Origin: JBBIMP01 sp037444305
GTDB lineage: Bacteria > Acidobacteriota > UBA6911
Reading direction: 5' to 3'
DNA: 64,000 nt
Assembly (NCBI GenBank): GCA_037444305.1
Contig: JBBIMP010000031.1
Location: 1-64,000 of the forward strand
Each line of letters begins with the position of its first letter. The stretch's first letter is position 1. The notes beneath the pieces were generated by a model. It did no database searches and was not told the DNA's origin. It saw only the letters and a list, made by a program, of their open reading frames with translations. Positions 36,226-44,695 of this stretch are shown here, one piece after another. A program made the translations under genes and the position numbers.

Positions 36226-36420
36226 GTATTGAAGACACGCGTTAAACGGTCGGGTGACCCAATTAGGCGACGCGACCCGTCGCTGTCGCTCCGGGCTCCG
36301 TTGACGGCCGACCCGCAAGCAGAGACAACAGACGCAGCCGCATTCAACCGCTCAGACCGTAATGTTGGAAATCCGTGAGCGGTCGGGGAAACCAGTCAGG
36401 TAACGCGAAACCGTCTCCGG
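36226..36420. repeat. Interspersed repeat with core CGACCCGTCGCTGTCGCTCC
   Basis: GGTCGGGTGACCC, ACGCGACCCGTCGCTGTCGCT and CCGGGCTCCGTTGAC (36247-36305) match the units at 19699-19875 and, inverted, at 49401-49515. A second partial copy, GTGAGCGGTCGGGGAAACCA and on to about 36420, follows. The 402-base gap between tsaD and the acyl-CoA dehydrogenase holds nothing else that I can support. Confidence 0.8.
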
Positions 36421-36573
36421 GGAGTTCTCTTCGCGCACCGAAAAGGTTTTGCGGGCAGATTCCACAAAGGCTCACGAACCTAAATGGGTTGTTTTTCCAT
36501 GCGGCTCGGGGGAAAATGCGGGCTAGTTGGCCGTTTTCTTCCGGCGTTTTCACACCACTTTACGGAGGAGTTC

Positions 36574-38415
36574 ATGCAATACGTGCCCGAAGTTCGCGAC
36601 ATGCAATTCCAGATCTTCGAGTGGCTCGAGGGAGAGGAGCTTCTGGGGAGGAAGTTATTCTCCGAGTGGGACCGGGATTCTGTCGAGATGGTCCTGCAGG
36701 AGGCCGTGAAACTGGCGCAGGAGCAGCTGGCGCCCGCCAATCTCGACAGCGACAGAATCGGCGCTCGATGGGAGGAGGGGAAGGTGATCATGCCCGCATC
36801 CTCCAAGAAGGCCTACGCAAAGATCTGTGAAGGGGGCTGGGTCGGCTGCATCAACAGCCCTGAATACGGGGGAATGGGGCTGCCGCACATTGTCGGCACG
36901 GCGGTGAACGAGATGTTCTGCGGCGCCAACATGGCCTTCTCGCTGACCCCGCTGCTGACGCGGGGTGCTGCCTACCTGATCGAAAAGCATGGCACTGACG
37001 AGATGAAGGATCTGTTCGTCCGCCGGATGTATACCGGAGAGTGGGCGGGCACCATGTGCCTGACGGAATCCCAGGCGGGATCGGACGTGGGTGCGGCCAA
37101 GACGCGGGCGGTGCCGCAGGAGAACGGGCGCTACCTCATCCAGGGCGAGAAGATTTTCATCACGTCCGGCGACCACGACCTGACAGACAACATCATCCAT
37201 GCGGTCCTGGCGCGAACTCCGGGCGCGCCGGAGGGCACCTCGGGATTGTCGCTGTTCATCGTGCCGAAAGTCCGTGTGAACCCGGACGGCTCTCTGGGCG
37301 AGCCGAACGACGTCGCCTGCTCCAACATCGAGCACAAGCTGGGCATCAACGGATCGCCGACCTGCTCGCTGGTCTTCGGCGCGGCCGACAAGTGCGAAGG
37401 CTGGCTGGTTGGAGAGGAAAACGGCGGGATGAAGCTGATGTTCCAGATGATGAACGCGGCCCGGATCGAGGTAGGCTTGCAGGGCGTGGCCGGAGCGGCT
37501 GCTTCCTACCAGGCCGCGCTGCAGTATGCGCAGACACGGCTGCAGGGGCGGCACTGGACGAAGCTGCGGGATCACAGAGCCCCCCAGGTGCCCATCGTGG
37601 AACACCCCGACGTCCGCCGGATGCTCCTGACCTCCAGCGCCTACATACAGGCAATGCGGGCCCTGTTGCTGCAGACGTCGTACTACATCGACATGGCCCA
37701 CACGACGCAGGGGGAGGAGAGGGAGCGGTACGAGTCCTACATCGAGTTGCTGACGCCGATCTGCAAGGCATGGGCTTCCGATTGGGGATTCCGCGTGACC
37801 GAGTGGTGCCTGCAGGTGTACGGCGGTTACGGGTATACCCGGGAATATCCTGCGGAGCAGTACCTCCGCGACACCAAGATCGCATCTATCTACGAGGGCA
37901 CAAACGGCATTCAGGCCCTCGACCTGGTGGCCAGGAAGCTGCCGGCGAATGGCGGGCAGGCCATCCGGGAAACCCTGGGGATGATAGGCGAAACCGTTGA
38001 AAAACTGAAAGGAGAACCGGAATTTGCCAGGCCGGCGGATCTTCTGGAAAAGGCGGTCGGGCAGATCGGGGAAATCCTGGTGGGGCTGATGACGCGCAAG
38101 GACGCCGTCATGGTCGTGCTGCTGAACTCGGTGCCGCTGCTCGACATGATCGGCGACATGCTCGGGGCCCATTTCCTCCTCAGCCAGGCGCTCATCGCCA
38201 AGGAAAAACTTGGGGCGCTCGCCAACGAGGAGGGTGTGGACACGGGGGACAAAGCCGCGCTCGGGGCACTGTGCGAGCGCAGTTCGGATGCGACCTTCTA
38301 CCACAACAAGGTCCAGGCCGCGATTCATTTCGCCTATCGCGTGCTCCCCAACGTGGGTGCGCGGGCGGTCGCCATCAAGGCCGGCGAAATGGCTCCCATG
38401 GAAGCCATTTTCTAG
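36574..38415 (+). CDS. Acyl-CoA dehydrogenase (long C-terminally extended type)
   Basis: This FAD enzyme oxidises an acyl-CoA to the enoyl-CoA. The 613-residue protein has the N-terminal and middle domains with MCLTESQAGSDVGAAKTRA and IFITSGDHDLTDNI, and LFIVPKVRVNPDG. The C-terminal helical domain contains VYGGYGYTREYPAEQYLRDTKI and the putative catalytic Glu441 in IYEGTNGIQALDL. About 120 further residues form the extra C-terminal domain of FadE/AidB-like dehydrogenases of this size. ATG 36574 has GGAGGAG directly upstream. No beta-oxidation partners or electron transfer flavoprotein genes are adjacent, so the substrate is unknown. Confidence 0.93.
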   Translation: MQYVPEVRDMQFQIFEWLEGEELLGRKLFSEWDRDSVEMVLQEAVKLAQEQLAPANLDSDRIGARWEEGKVIMPASSKKAYAKICEGGWVGCINSPEYGGMGLPHIVGTAVNEMFCGANMAFSLTPLLTRGAAYLIEKHGTDEMKDLFVRRMYTGEWAGTMCLTESQAGSDVGAAKTRAVPQENGRYLIQGEKIFITSGDHDLTDNIIHAVLARTPGAPEGTSGLSLFIVPKVRVNPDGSLGEPNDVACSNIEHKLGINGSPTCSLVFGAADKCEGWLVGEENGGMKLMFQMMNAARIEVGLQGVAGAAASYQAALQYAQTRLQGRHWTKLRDHRAPQVPIVEHPDVRRMLLTSSAYIQAMRALLLQTSYYIDMAHTTQGEERERYESYIELLTPICKAWASDWGFRVTEWCLQVYGGYGYTREYPAEQYLRDTKIASIYEGTNGIQALDLVARKLPANGGQAIRETLGMIGETVEKLKGEPEFARPADLLEKAVGQIGEILVGLMTRKDAVMVVLLNSVPLLDMIGDMLGAHFLLSQALIAKEKLGALANEEGVDTGDKAALGALCERSSDATFYHNKVQAAIHFAYRVLPNVGARAVAIKAGEMAPMEAIF

Positions 38416-38430
38416 GCACCCAATCCCTTC

Positions 38431-38476
38431 GCCACGAATTCCACGAATTGTCTCGAAAATTCGTGGAATTCGTGGC
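38431..38476. repeat. GCCACGAATTCC palindromic repeat, perfect copy
   Basis: GCCACGAATTCCACGAATT (38431-38449) and AATTCGTGGAATTCGTGGC (38458-38476) are perfect 19-base inverted arms around an 8-base loop. It lies 15 bases after the acyl-CoA dehydrogenase stop and could act as an RNA 3'-end hairpin, but no T-run follows. The related copy is at 16528-16584. Confidence 0.85.
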
Positions 38477-38544
38477 GGGCTGTCGTTCCTGGCTGTTGTC
38501 GAAAAAGAGATCGACGCGATCCTTCAAACCGTAGGCCGGCGGGT

Positions 38545-38690
38545 GCCTCCATCAGCTGGTGTGCGCCCACGGTTTCGGTGGCGTGCAGGCCGCCGTCGAT
38601 CCGGACCACCGTTTTGCCTTCCTGAGCCAGCTCGCGCGCGGCGGCATCGGTAAGGCCTCCGGTGAGCGCCAGCCGGGCGGAAATCTCCTT
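38545..38690 (-). pseudogene. M14-family zinc carboxypeptidase, internal fragment
   Basis: A minus-strand frame encodes KEISARLALTGGLTDAAARE followed by LAQEGKTVVRIDGGLHATETVGAHQLMEA. In M14 peptidases the corresponding IDGGLHATE contains the first zinc ligands His and Glu, here both present. Both ends of the gene are missing; downstream the frame turns into unrelated sequence and then the palindrome at 38431-38476. The 317-base gap between the acyl-CoA dehydrogenase and the first glycosyltransferase holds only this fragment and that palindrome. Confidence 0.6.
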
Positions 38691-38732
38691 TCGCTGCCCG
38701 GCAGCGCCGGAACAGAACTGCGGGCGGAGGTA

Positions 38733-39710
38733 CTATATGAACCACTTTCTTAATTCCGCTGCCCGAACGCGGCGGCGGCGGAAGAGATCGCGGCGGGCGC
38801 GCCATGCGCGCGGCAGGGCGGAGATAAACAGCGGGAGCGCGCGCAGGGAAGACCGCTCCCTCGTGAGCACGTAGCCGAAGGCCAGCAGGTCTCGGATCGT
38901 GACCGGAACGAAAAAGCGCAGGTACGTGCCGGCATCCATGTTCTTCACCCGCATCAGGAACCGGTTCTTCAGCGAGTGCATGTTGATTTCGGCCGGGAGC
39001 GAGGCGCGCCTTTCCGGCAGAACCCGGCGCACGTGGCAGCCAGTCGCCTCCGGCACGTACAGACACTTCCATCCCAGCCACTGGGCCCGCCACGCCAGAT
39101 CCGCGTCCTCGCGATAGGCGAAGAAATCCTCATCGAAGTATCCGAGCCCGACCCGCGCATCTTCGAGCATTTTTCGCCTGTACATGGCGGCGGCGCCGGA
39201 GGCACCGAAGACGCACTCGGTACGATCGTACTGGCCCACGTCGACCTCTCCCGATCCCCGATCCAGGTGCCGTTGATTTCGGGTGAAATAGAATCCGGTG
39301 GTATCCAGGATTCTTTCGCCCTCAATGCGTGGAGTCCCCGGTTCCCAGCGCCAGAGCTTGCCCGTGGCCGAGCCGGCACCGTCATCCTCCTCCATCGCCC
39401 CCACCACGGCCCCGATATAACCGGGTTCGAGGATGACGTCCGGATTCAGCGCGAGGAAGTAGTCGGAATCAGAGGATGCGATGAGCCTGTTCTGGGCGGC
39501 GCAGAAACCTACATTTGCCGCGCTGAACTGCAGATCACGGAGAAGGCCGCGGTAAGCGTCCGCGATCGCGCGCGTTCCGTCGGCCGAGGCATTGTCCCAG
39601 AGACTCACCGACAGGTCGCGGAACTCCTGGGCTTTCAGGCTGTCCAGGCACTCCCGCAGCCAGGCGGACGAGTTCCAGGTGACGATGCCGACGGTGACGC
39701 GCGGGCTCAT
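38733..39710 (-). CDS. Family 2 glycosyltransferase
   Basis: The 325-residue cytoplasmic-face enzyme has the GT2 fold: VTVGIVTWNSSAWLRECLDSL at the start, VSLWDNASADGTRAIAD, and LALNPDVILEPGYI as the DxD-like metal site. A catalytic acidic motif FFAYREDADLAWRAQWLGWKCLYVP and a C-terminal amphipathic region (YLRFFVPVTIRDLLAFGYVL) follow. It resembles rhamnosyltransferase-type enzymes of O-antigen loci. It overlaps the next glycosyltransferase gene by four bases (start 39710, ATG), so the two are coupled. The sugar transferred cannot be read from sequence. Confidence 0.9.
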   Translation of the reverse strand: MSPRVTVGIVTWNSSAWLRECLDSLKAQEFRDLSVSLWDNASADGTRAIADAYRGLLRDLQFSAANVGFCAAQNRLIASSDSDYFLALNPDVILEPGYIGAVVGAMEEDDGAGSATGKLWRWEPGTPRIEGERILDTTGFYFTRNQRHLDRGSGEVDVGQYDRTECVFGASGAAAMYRRKMLEDARVGLGYFDEDFFAYREDADLAWRAQWLGWKCLYVPEATGCHVRRVLPERRASLPAEINMHSLKNRFLMRVKNMDAGTYLRFFVPVTIRDLLAFGYVLTRERSSLRALPLFISALPRAWRARRDLFRRRRVRAAELRKWFI

Positions 39711-40630
39711 GCGGCCGGCTCCTTCCGCCCGGAGAAGCGGCGGGCCAGCCCCCAATAGGTTCCCGGGCTGGCCTTGCGCCGCTGCCGCGGGAGACCCAAT
39801 GCCAGCAGGGCTCGGATGGCCATCCCTGCCACGATCCATCTCCGGACCGCAGCCGCCGTTGCCGCGCCGTGGTGCTTGGCGAAGTAGCGTATCTGGTTGG
39901 CGTGAAAAATCTCCCGGAAGGCCTCTTCTCCCAAACGCTGGAGAGTGCTCCCGCCATGATGAATGAACCGCGCCCGCGGCTGGAACACGATCCGTCCGCC
40001 GGCACCGCGGATCCGCCGGCAGAGATCGACATCTTCGAACCACGCCGGGTGGAAGGCTTCGTCGAAACCGCCGAGCTTCGCCAGCACATCCCGCCTTACG
40101 GCGAGACAAGCAGCCGCCGGCTGGTCCACGTCCCGCAAGGAAAGGTGATCCCAGTCAAGCATCCGGTAACGGCGCGTCCAGGGATTGCCCGGCCAGATTT
40201 CATCCAGCAGCAGCATGTCGGCGGCCACGGAGGCGGGGGTGGGGAAGGACCGGACGTTGAAGCCGGCCTGGTGCCGGCCGTCCGGGCTGCAGAGACTCCC
40301 GCCGCCAGCCCAGATCGAGGGATCGCACAGCGTATCCGCCAGCGCCTGCACCGAGCCCGCAAGGGCCTCGGTGTCGGGATTCAGGAAGAGGACGTGCGCA
40401 TCCTCCGTCCCGCGCCAGCCCGCATTGCACGCCGCCGCAAATCCCGCGTTGCGGCCCAGCCTCATGATGTGCACCGCCGCGCTCCCCGGTATTTCGAAGT
40501 CCGGGCTCCCATCCTCCGAGGCATTGTCGGCCACTGCAATGCGGGCTTCCGGTGCGTGACGCCAAATCGACCGGACGCACCTTTCGAGGAGCGGTCCCGA
40601 GTTCCAGTTCACGATGACCACCGAGATCAT
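39707..40630 (-). CDS. Family 2 glycosyltransferase
   Basis: The 307-residue protein shows ISVVIVNWNSGPLLERCVRSI, ARIAVADNASEDGS, NAGFAAACNAGWRGTEDAHVLFLNPDTE and FDEAFHPAWFEDVDLCRRIRGAGGRIVFQPRA, the complete GT2 pattern of rhamnosyl- or similar transferases. It lies 32 bases after the preceding glycosyltransferase gene on the same strand and overlaps the following one. A C-terminal hydrophobic region (WIVAGMAIRALLALGL) may associate with the membrane. Confidence 0.92.
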   Translation of the reverse strand: MISVVIVNWNSGPLLERCVRSIWRHAPEARIAVADNASEDGSPDFEIPGSAAVHIMRLGRNAGFAAACNAGWRGTEDAHVLFLNPDTEALAGSVQALADTLCDPSIWAGGGSLCSPDGRHQAGFNVRSFPTPASVAADMLLLDEIWPGNPWTRRYRMLDWDHLSLRDVDQPAAACLAVRRDVLAKLGGFDEAFHPAWFEDVDLCRRIRGAGGRIVFQPRARFIHHGGSTLQRLGEEAFREIFHANQIRYFAKHHGAATAAAVRRWIVAGMAIRALLALGLPRQRRKASPGTYWGLARRFSGRKEPAA

Positions 40631-40662
40631 GAGACTCCCTGCCGGCGTGCCCTACCGCGGCT

Positions 40663-41703
40663 TCAGAATATCCGAAAATACCATTTCAAAAAGGTGGAGG
40701 CGCGCGCGCGGGGCGGTGTGAAGTCCTGGCGGGCCAGTGCCTCAGAACGCGAGATCTCGTGCCAAAGGCGCCTCGCTGCCCCCGGCCACCGTTTCCGGAT
40801 GCGCCTGCGCTCCCGGAGCATGGCCGGCAGTTGCGGGATCGCGGCCGCAAGCCCCGCCGCGTAGCTGCCGAGCTTGCCCCGTCGCAGCACGCGCGCGAAC
40901 CACGCGAGCTGCCCCGCGGCGATCATGGGGAGGCACCGGGCCAGGATCCCCGCCGGCAGGCTCTTGCAGAGCAGGAGGATCGAGTTGCGCGTCCTGAGCC
41001 GGACGGCCAGGGAGGAGAACTCGCCGCCGCTGGTGGCGCCGCCGTGGTGATGGACTACGGCAGCGCCGGTGTAGATGCCGAAGTGGCCGGCCGCCCTGAG
41101 CCTCAATCCCAGGTCCACGTCCTCCAGGTAGGCGAAAAACCGCCTGTCGAAACCGCCGACCTCCGCGAGCAGCGACTTGCGGTACAGCGCTGCGCAGGCG
41201 CAGGCGGCGAAGATCTCCCGCTCGCGGGTGAATTCCTCCCGATCCTGCAGCTGCTGGCCGCGGCGGTAGCCGAAACCGGCGCGGAGGAAGCAATCTCCCG
41301 CACTGTAGACACGGGAGCGATCCGCAAAGTCGAGGATGCGGCAGGCGACAAATGCAACTGCCGGGTGCCGGCGGGCGGCGGCGGCGCATTCCTCCAGCCA
41401 GTTGTCGGCCAGTTCGATGTCGTTGTTCAGAACGGCGATCCACTCCCCGGCGGCAGCCTCGATGCCGGCGTTTGCCGCGGCTGCAAAGCCGGTGTTTTCC
41501 CGCTGGCGCAGCACAAGCGCGGCGGGCGCCAGGGTGCGGACGACATCGGCCGATCCGTCGGTGGAGGCGTTGTCCACAATCAGAATCTCGTCGGGGGCAA
41601 GAGTCTGACGGTTCAGCGACTCCAGGCAGGTCTGGAGGTAGGAGGCGCCGTTGTAGGTCGGGATGACGACCGAAATCGAGGTTGGCGGAAGCGTCGGAGA
41701 CAT
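40663..41703 (-). CDS. Family 2 glycosyltransferase
   Basis: The 346-residue protein has ISVVIPTYNGASYLQTCLESL, ILIVDNASTDGSADVV, NTGFAAAANAGIEAAAGEWIAVLNNDI and FFAYLEDVDLGLRLRAAGHFGIY, all GT2 hallmarks. The start is uncertain: ATG 41703 matches the family, but no clear ribosome binding site precedes it, and ATG 41742 or 41790 would add 13 or 29 residues. It is the first of three consecutive GT2 genes. The C-terminal region after about 250 is hydrophobic and basic, as in membrane-associated rhamnosyltransferases. Confidence 0.9.
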   Translation of the reverse strand: MSPTLPPTSISVVIPTYNGASYLQTCLESLNRQTLAPDEILIVDNASTDGSADVVRTLAPAALVLRQRENTGFAAAANAGIEAAAGEWIAVLNNDIELADNWLEECAAAARRHPAVAFVACRILDFADRSRVYSAGDCFLRAGFGYRRGQQLQDREEFTREREIFAACACAALYRKSLLAEVGGFDRRFFAYLEDVDLGLRLRAAGHFGIYTGAAVVHHHGGATSGGEFSSLAVRLRTRNSILLLCKSLPAGILARCLPMIAAGQLAWFARVLRRGKLGSYAAGLAAAIPQLPAMLRERRRIRKRWPGAARRLWHEISRSEALARQDFTPPRARASTFLKWYFRIF

Positions 41704-41833
41704 CGGCGGATTATATTGCACATCGATGTTCGCGGACCACATGTCTCTGCTTCTCGCATAAAACGCTTTTTCTCTTTCCTTACCGGGCATTTTGCTTGAC
41801 AGGCAGGCCCGGGAGCCCCTAGCGTGAGGCGCT

Positions 41834-42517
41834 ATGAAGCTTTCGGTGGTAATCCCCGTCTACAACGAAAAAAACACCATCCTCGAGCTCCTGCGGCGCG
41901 TCCGCGCCGTCGACCTGCCCAAGGAGATCATCCTGGTCGACGACTTCTCCACCGACGGAACCCGTGAGGTGCTGGCCGGCCTGGAGCCGGCGGATGACCT
42001 GCGCGTGCTGCTGCAACCCAGCAACATGGGGAAGGGCGCAGCCTTGCGAGCGGGATTCGGGGCGGTCGCGGGAGACATCGTCGTGGTCCAGGACGCCGAT
42101 CTCGAGTACGATCCCGCGGAATACCACGCGCTGGCCCAGCCGATCCTGCAGGGCAAGGCCGATGTGGTGTACGGCTCGAGGTTCCTGGGCGGTCCCCACC
42201 GGGTCCTGCTTTTCTGGCACTCGGTGGGCAACAAGGTGCTCACCACCCTTTCGAACATGCTCACCGACCTGAACCTGACCGACATGGAGACCTGCTACAA
42301 GATGTTCCGGGCGGAGGTGCTGAAGAAGATCAAGCTGCGCGAAAACCGTTTCGGTTTCGAGCCGGAGTTCACCGCGAAGGTGGCGCGCGCGGGGTTCCGC
42401 ATTTACGAGGTCCCCATTTCCTACAGCGGGCGCGATTACTCTGAGGGCAAAAAGATCGGCTGGAAGGACGGGGTTGCCGCGATCTATTTCATCTTCAAGT
42501 ATCGCTTCACGGATTGA
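41834..42517 (+). CDS. Dolichyl-phosphate-mannose-synthase-like polyprenyl-phosphate glycosyltransferase
   Basis: The 227-residue GT2 enzyme has SVVIPVYNEKNTILELLRRV, IILVDDFSTDGTREVL, NMGKGAALRAGFGAVAGDIVVVQDADLEYDP and the DPM1-type FLGGPHRVLLFWHSVGNK with DMETCYKMFRAEVLKKI and FGFEPEFTAKVA. Such enzymes load a sugar onto polyprenyl phosphate for transfer outside the cytoplasm. The protein lacks the C-terminal membrane domain found in some relatives. It is the only plus-strand gene in the glycan locus, placed between the GT9 gene and the GT2 trio. Confidence 0.9.
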   Translation: MKLSVVIPVYNEKNTILELLRRVRAVDLPKEIILVDDFSTDGTREVLAGLEPADDLRVLLQPSNMGKGAALRAGFGAVAGDIVVVQDADLEYDPAEYHALAQPILQGKADVVYGSRFLGGPHRVLLFWHSVGNKVLTTLSNMLTDLNLTDMETCYKMFRAEVLKKIKLRENRFGFEPEFTAKVARAGFRIYEVPISYSGRDYSEGKKIGWKDGVAAIYFIFKYRFTD

Positions 42518-42569
42518 TTCCTGCGGCCGATTCGCCGCCCCGAAGCAGGCGCGGCCGGGGAAAATCGAG

Positions 42570-43679
42570 TCAACGCTTCAACAGCGCAGCGACGGCATTG
42601 AAGACCGCTTCCGCGGGCGTGGCCTGCATGCAGGTGATCTCGCGCGGGCAGACGGCGAGGTAACAGGGGCTGCACTCGAAATCGGACACGATCATAGCGC
42701 CGCGGCCATACAGCTCGATCTCCCGGTGGCAGGTCGGTCCCATGACGACGAGCACCGGAACACGCAGGCCGATGGCGATGTGCATCGCCAGCGTGTCGCC
42801 TGTGACCATCAGGCTGCAGTTGCCCACGATGCCCGCAAACTCCCGGAGGGGATTGTCCGCGCCCGTTTGCACCAGCGCGTGGCTCGCCGCCGCCGCTATC
42901 GCCATGTTGCGGGCGGCCTCGGCCGGTCCTCCGAGCAGAAGGACCTTGGCGCCCATTCGTTCCACGAGCCGGTTGGCCAGCTGGACGTATCCCTCCTCTG
43001 TCCACTTCTTGGTTGCGAAGATATCCCCCGCGCCCGTGTTGAGGCCGATCTTGAGATCGGCGGGATCCACTCCCAGCAGGCGCAGTCTGCCGGCAGCCGC
43101 TTCGACCTCGGACGTCAGGTCGGGAAGGACGTACTCCTGCGTGCCGGGGTAAGGAAGCTCCGCGCACTCGAATATGAGTTCCGGGTAGGTCTTCTGGTTA
43201 TGCCGGAACTTGAGCGGATCGTTGATGCCGAGTTCGAAGGTGTACTCCGACTCCTTGTTCAACGGCATGACGTTGCCGTATTCGCTCAGGCCGAACCCTG
43301 CTTTGCGGCCTGCCCTGATCTTCATTGCCAGCGACGTCGCCCTGGGTTCCTTGTCGAAGCAATAGAGTTCGTCGAAACTCTCCGCCTCCAGCTGGCTTGC
43401 GCGCTCCTGCGACCAGGGGAGCAGGCGGTCGATTTCCGGGATGCCTTCCAGGAGAGGCACCGCGTTGGGCTCGGTCAACCAGGTGACGTGCCGCTCCGGC
43501 CAGGCCCGCTTGAGGCCATGCAGAAGCGGCGTCGTCCGCAGTACGTCCCCGATGGCCGCCAGCTTGATCACCAGGATCCGCCGGCCGAAGGGGGCATAGT
43601 GCGGGCATTCCCCGCACTCGCGCCGGAACCGGCAGGGTTTGTATCCTAGAAAGTGGCGGCAGTCGAAGTGGACGATCAT
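42570..43679 (-). CDS. Family 9 glycosyltransferase (heptosyltransferase-like)
   Basis: The 369-residue enzyme starts with a Cys-rich stretch (CRHFLGYKPCRFRRECGECPHY) before the usual GT9 N-terminus RILVIKLAAIGDVLRTTPLLHGLKRAWP. The C-terminal nucleotide-sugar site shows IGLNTGAGDIFATKKWTEEGYVQLANRL, KVLLLGGPAE and LMVTGDTLAMHIAIGLRVPVLVVMGPT. Cys residues near both ends (C-x2-C and ECSPCYLAVCPREITCM) may bind a metal, which is unusual for the family and deserves note. It overlaps the next gene by four bases in the exporter operon. Confidence 0.9.
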   Translation of the reverse strand: MIVHFDCRHFLGYKPCRFRRECGECPHYAPFGRRILVIKLAAIGDVLRTTPLLHGLKRAWPERHVTWLTEPNAVPLLEGIPEIDRLLPWSQERASQLEAESFDELYCFDKEPRATSLAMKIRAGRKAGFGLSEYGNVMPLNKESEYTFELGINDPLKFRHNQKTYPELIFECAELPYPGTQEYVLPDLTSEVEAAAGRLRLLGVDPADLKIGLNTGAGDIFATKKWTEEGYVQLANRLVERMGAKVLLLGGPAEAARNMAIAAAASHALVQTGADNPLREFAGIVGNCSLMVTGDTLAMHIAIGLRVPVLVVMGPTCHREIELYGRGAMIVSDFECSPCYLAVCPREITCMQATPAEAVFNAVAALLKR

Positions 43680-44695
43680 GATTCAGACTCCAGGTTTCCC
43701 GCGCCCGAATGCCGCAGCCGCAGCCACACGAGTATCAGCCAGGCGAACCTGAAGGGCAGCAGCGCCAGCTTGGTTCCGGTGATCAGCGCAGCGCGCGCCC
43801 AGTGGGGCCACTGCGGCTCGATACCCGGGCGGGAGCGTTCGGCGAAGCGGTGGACGACCAGGGAGAGCCACGCCCTGATGGTGAAATGAAAGCAGTCGAT
43901 GTTCTCGTTGAATACCAGCTTGTGCCGGGTGCCGAGGAGGAAGGCGAAGCACTTGACCTTCCAGTAACCCCGTTCCCCCGTGAGAAACAGGACGGCGGCG
44001 TCGAAGCGTTCGGCCCGCAGCTGCCGCAGGTGATGCCATGCTTTCCGTGTTCTGGTGTGGAGCCTGATTTCGTGCAGCAGCGCGTGGCCGGTGAAGCGCC
44101 CGACGACATCGGGAAGGTTTCGGCAGAACAGCGTGTATCGGGGACTCCGAAAAACCGGCTGTTCCTCGAGTTTATTCATGGCGGCCAGGACGAAATCCGG
44201 GCCGGCCGACTGCAGGACCAGGACCCTCTCCCCCGGGTAGTGGTCGCGCGCCGTTTCTCCGCGCCGCGCCTGAGGGACGAACTCGCAGTGGTCGGACGGC
44301 AGTGAGTGCCGCAGCCTGAAAAGCCAGAAGCGGATGAATGCCTTCCAGGTAAGGCGGAAGCTGTAGCCGTCCCCGACATCCACCTGCGTCCGGCCCGCGC
44401 CGATCTGCAGGGCCGCCAGTTTCATCCCGCGGTAGCGCTTTTCCCCGGTCCAGAAAGTATAGGCGACGTCAAAACGCCGCCGGCGCATCCCTTCCAGGAC
44501 CTGCCCGCGGTTTTCCCGTGTCAGCGAGACCACTTCCGCCCCGGGGATGGCGGTGAAATAGCGGATGGCTGCGGGATCCTCGCTGCAGAGGATGGTGATT
44601 TCGGGATCGGCGTGAATGCCGCCGCGAAGGATCTCCTCCGCTTTCCGGCGGACGCGCGCGGGCGCGGCGGTTTCCACCAGCAGAATCCGCGTCAT
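43676..44695 (-). CDS. Unnamed protein built from two copies of one module (glycan export operon)
   Basis: The 339-residue protein contains two related segments. Module A (about 3-130) has FDVAYTFWTGEKRYRGMK at 75-92; module B (about 157-285) has FDAAVLFLTGERGYWKVK at 231-248. Each module starts with a short beta strand (RILLVETAAP, RVLVLQSAGP), continues to a second strand (ITILCSED, YTLFCRNL) and ends with an aromatic, basic helix (AFIRFWLFRLRH, AWLSLVVHRF). This looks like a duplicated half-Rossmann unit similar to the N-terminal half of GT9 enzymes. No donor-sugar site is visible. It lies between a GT9 gene and a GT2-GT4 fusion, overlapping both by four bases, so a role in glycan assembly is likely but unproven. 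Confidence 0.7.
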   Translation of the reverse strand: MTRILLVETAAPARVRRKAEEILRGGIHADPEITILCSEDPAAIRYFTAIPGAEVVSLTRENRGQVLEGMRRRRFDVAYTFWTGEKRYRGMKLAALQIGAGRTQVDVGDGYSFRLTWKAFIRFWLFRLRHSLPSDHCEFVPQARRGETARDHYPGERVLVLQSAGPDFVLAAMNKLEEQPVFRSPRYTLFCRNLPDVVGRFTGHALLHEIRLHTRTRKAWHHLRQLRAERFDAAVLFLTGERGYWKVKCFAFLLGTRHKLVFNENIDCFHFTIRAWLSLVVHRFAERSRPGIEPQWPHWARAALITGTKLALLPFRFAWLILVWLRLRHSGAGNLESES

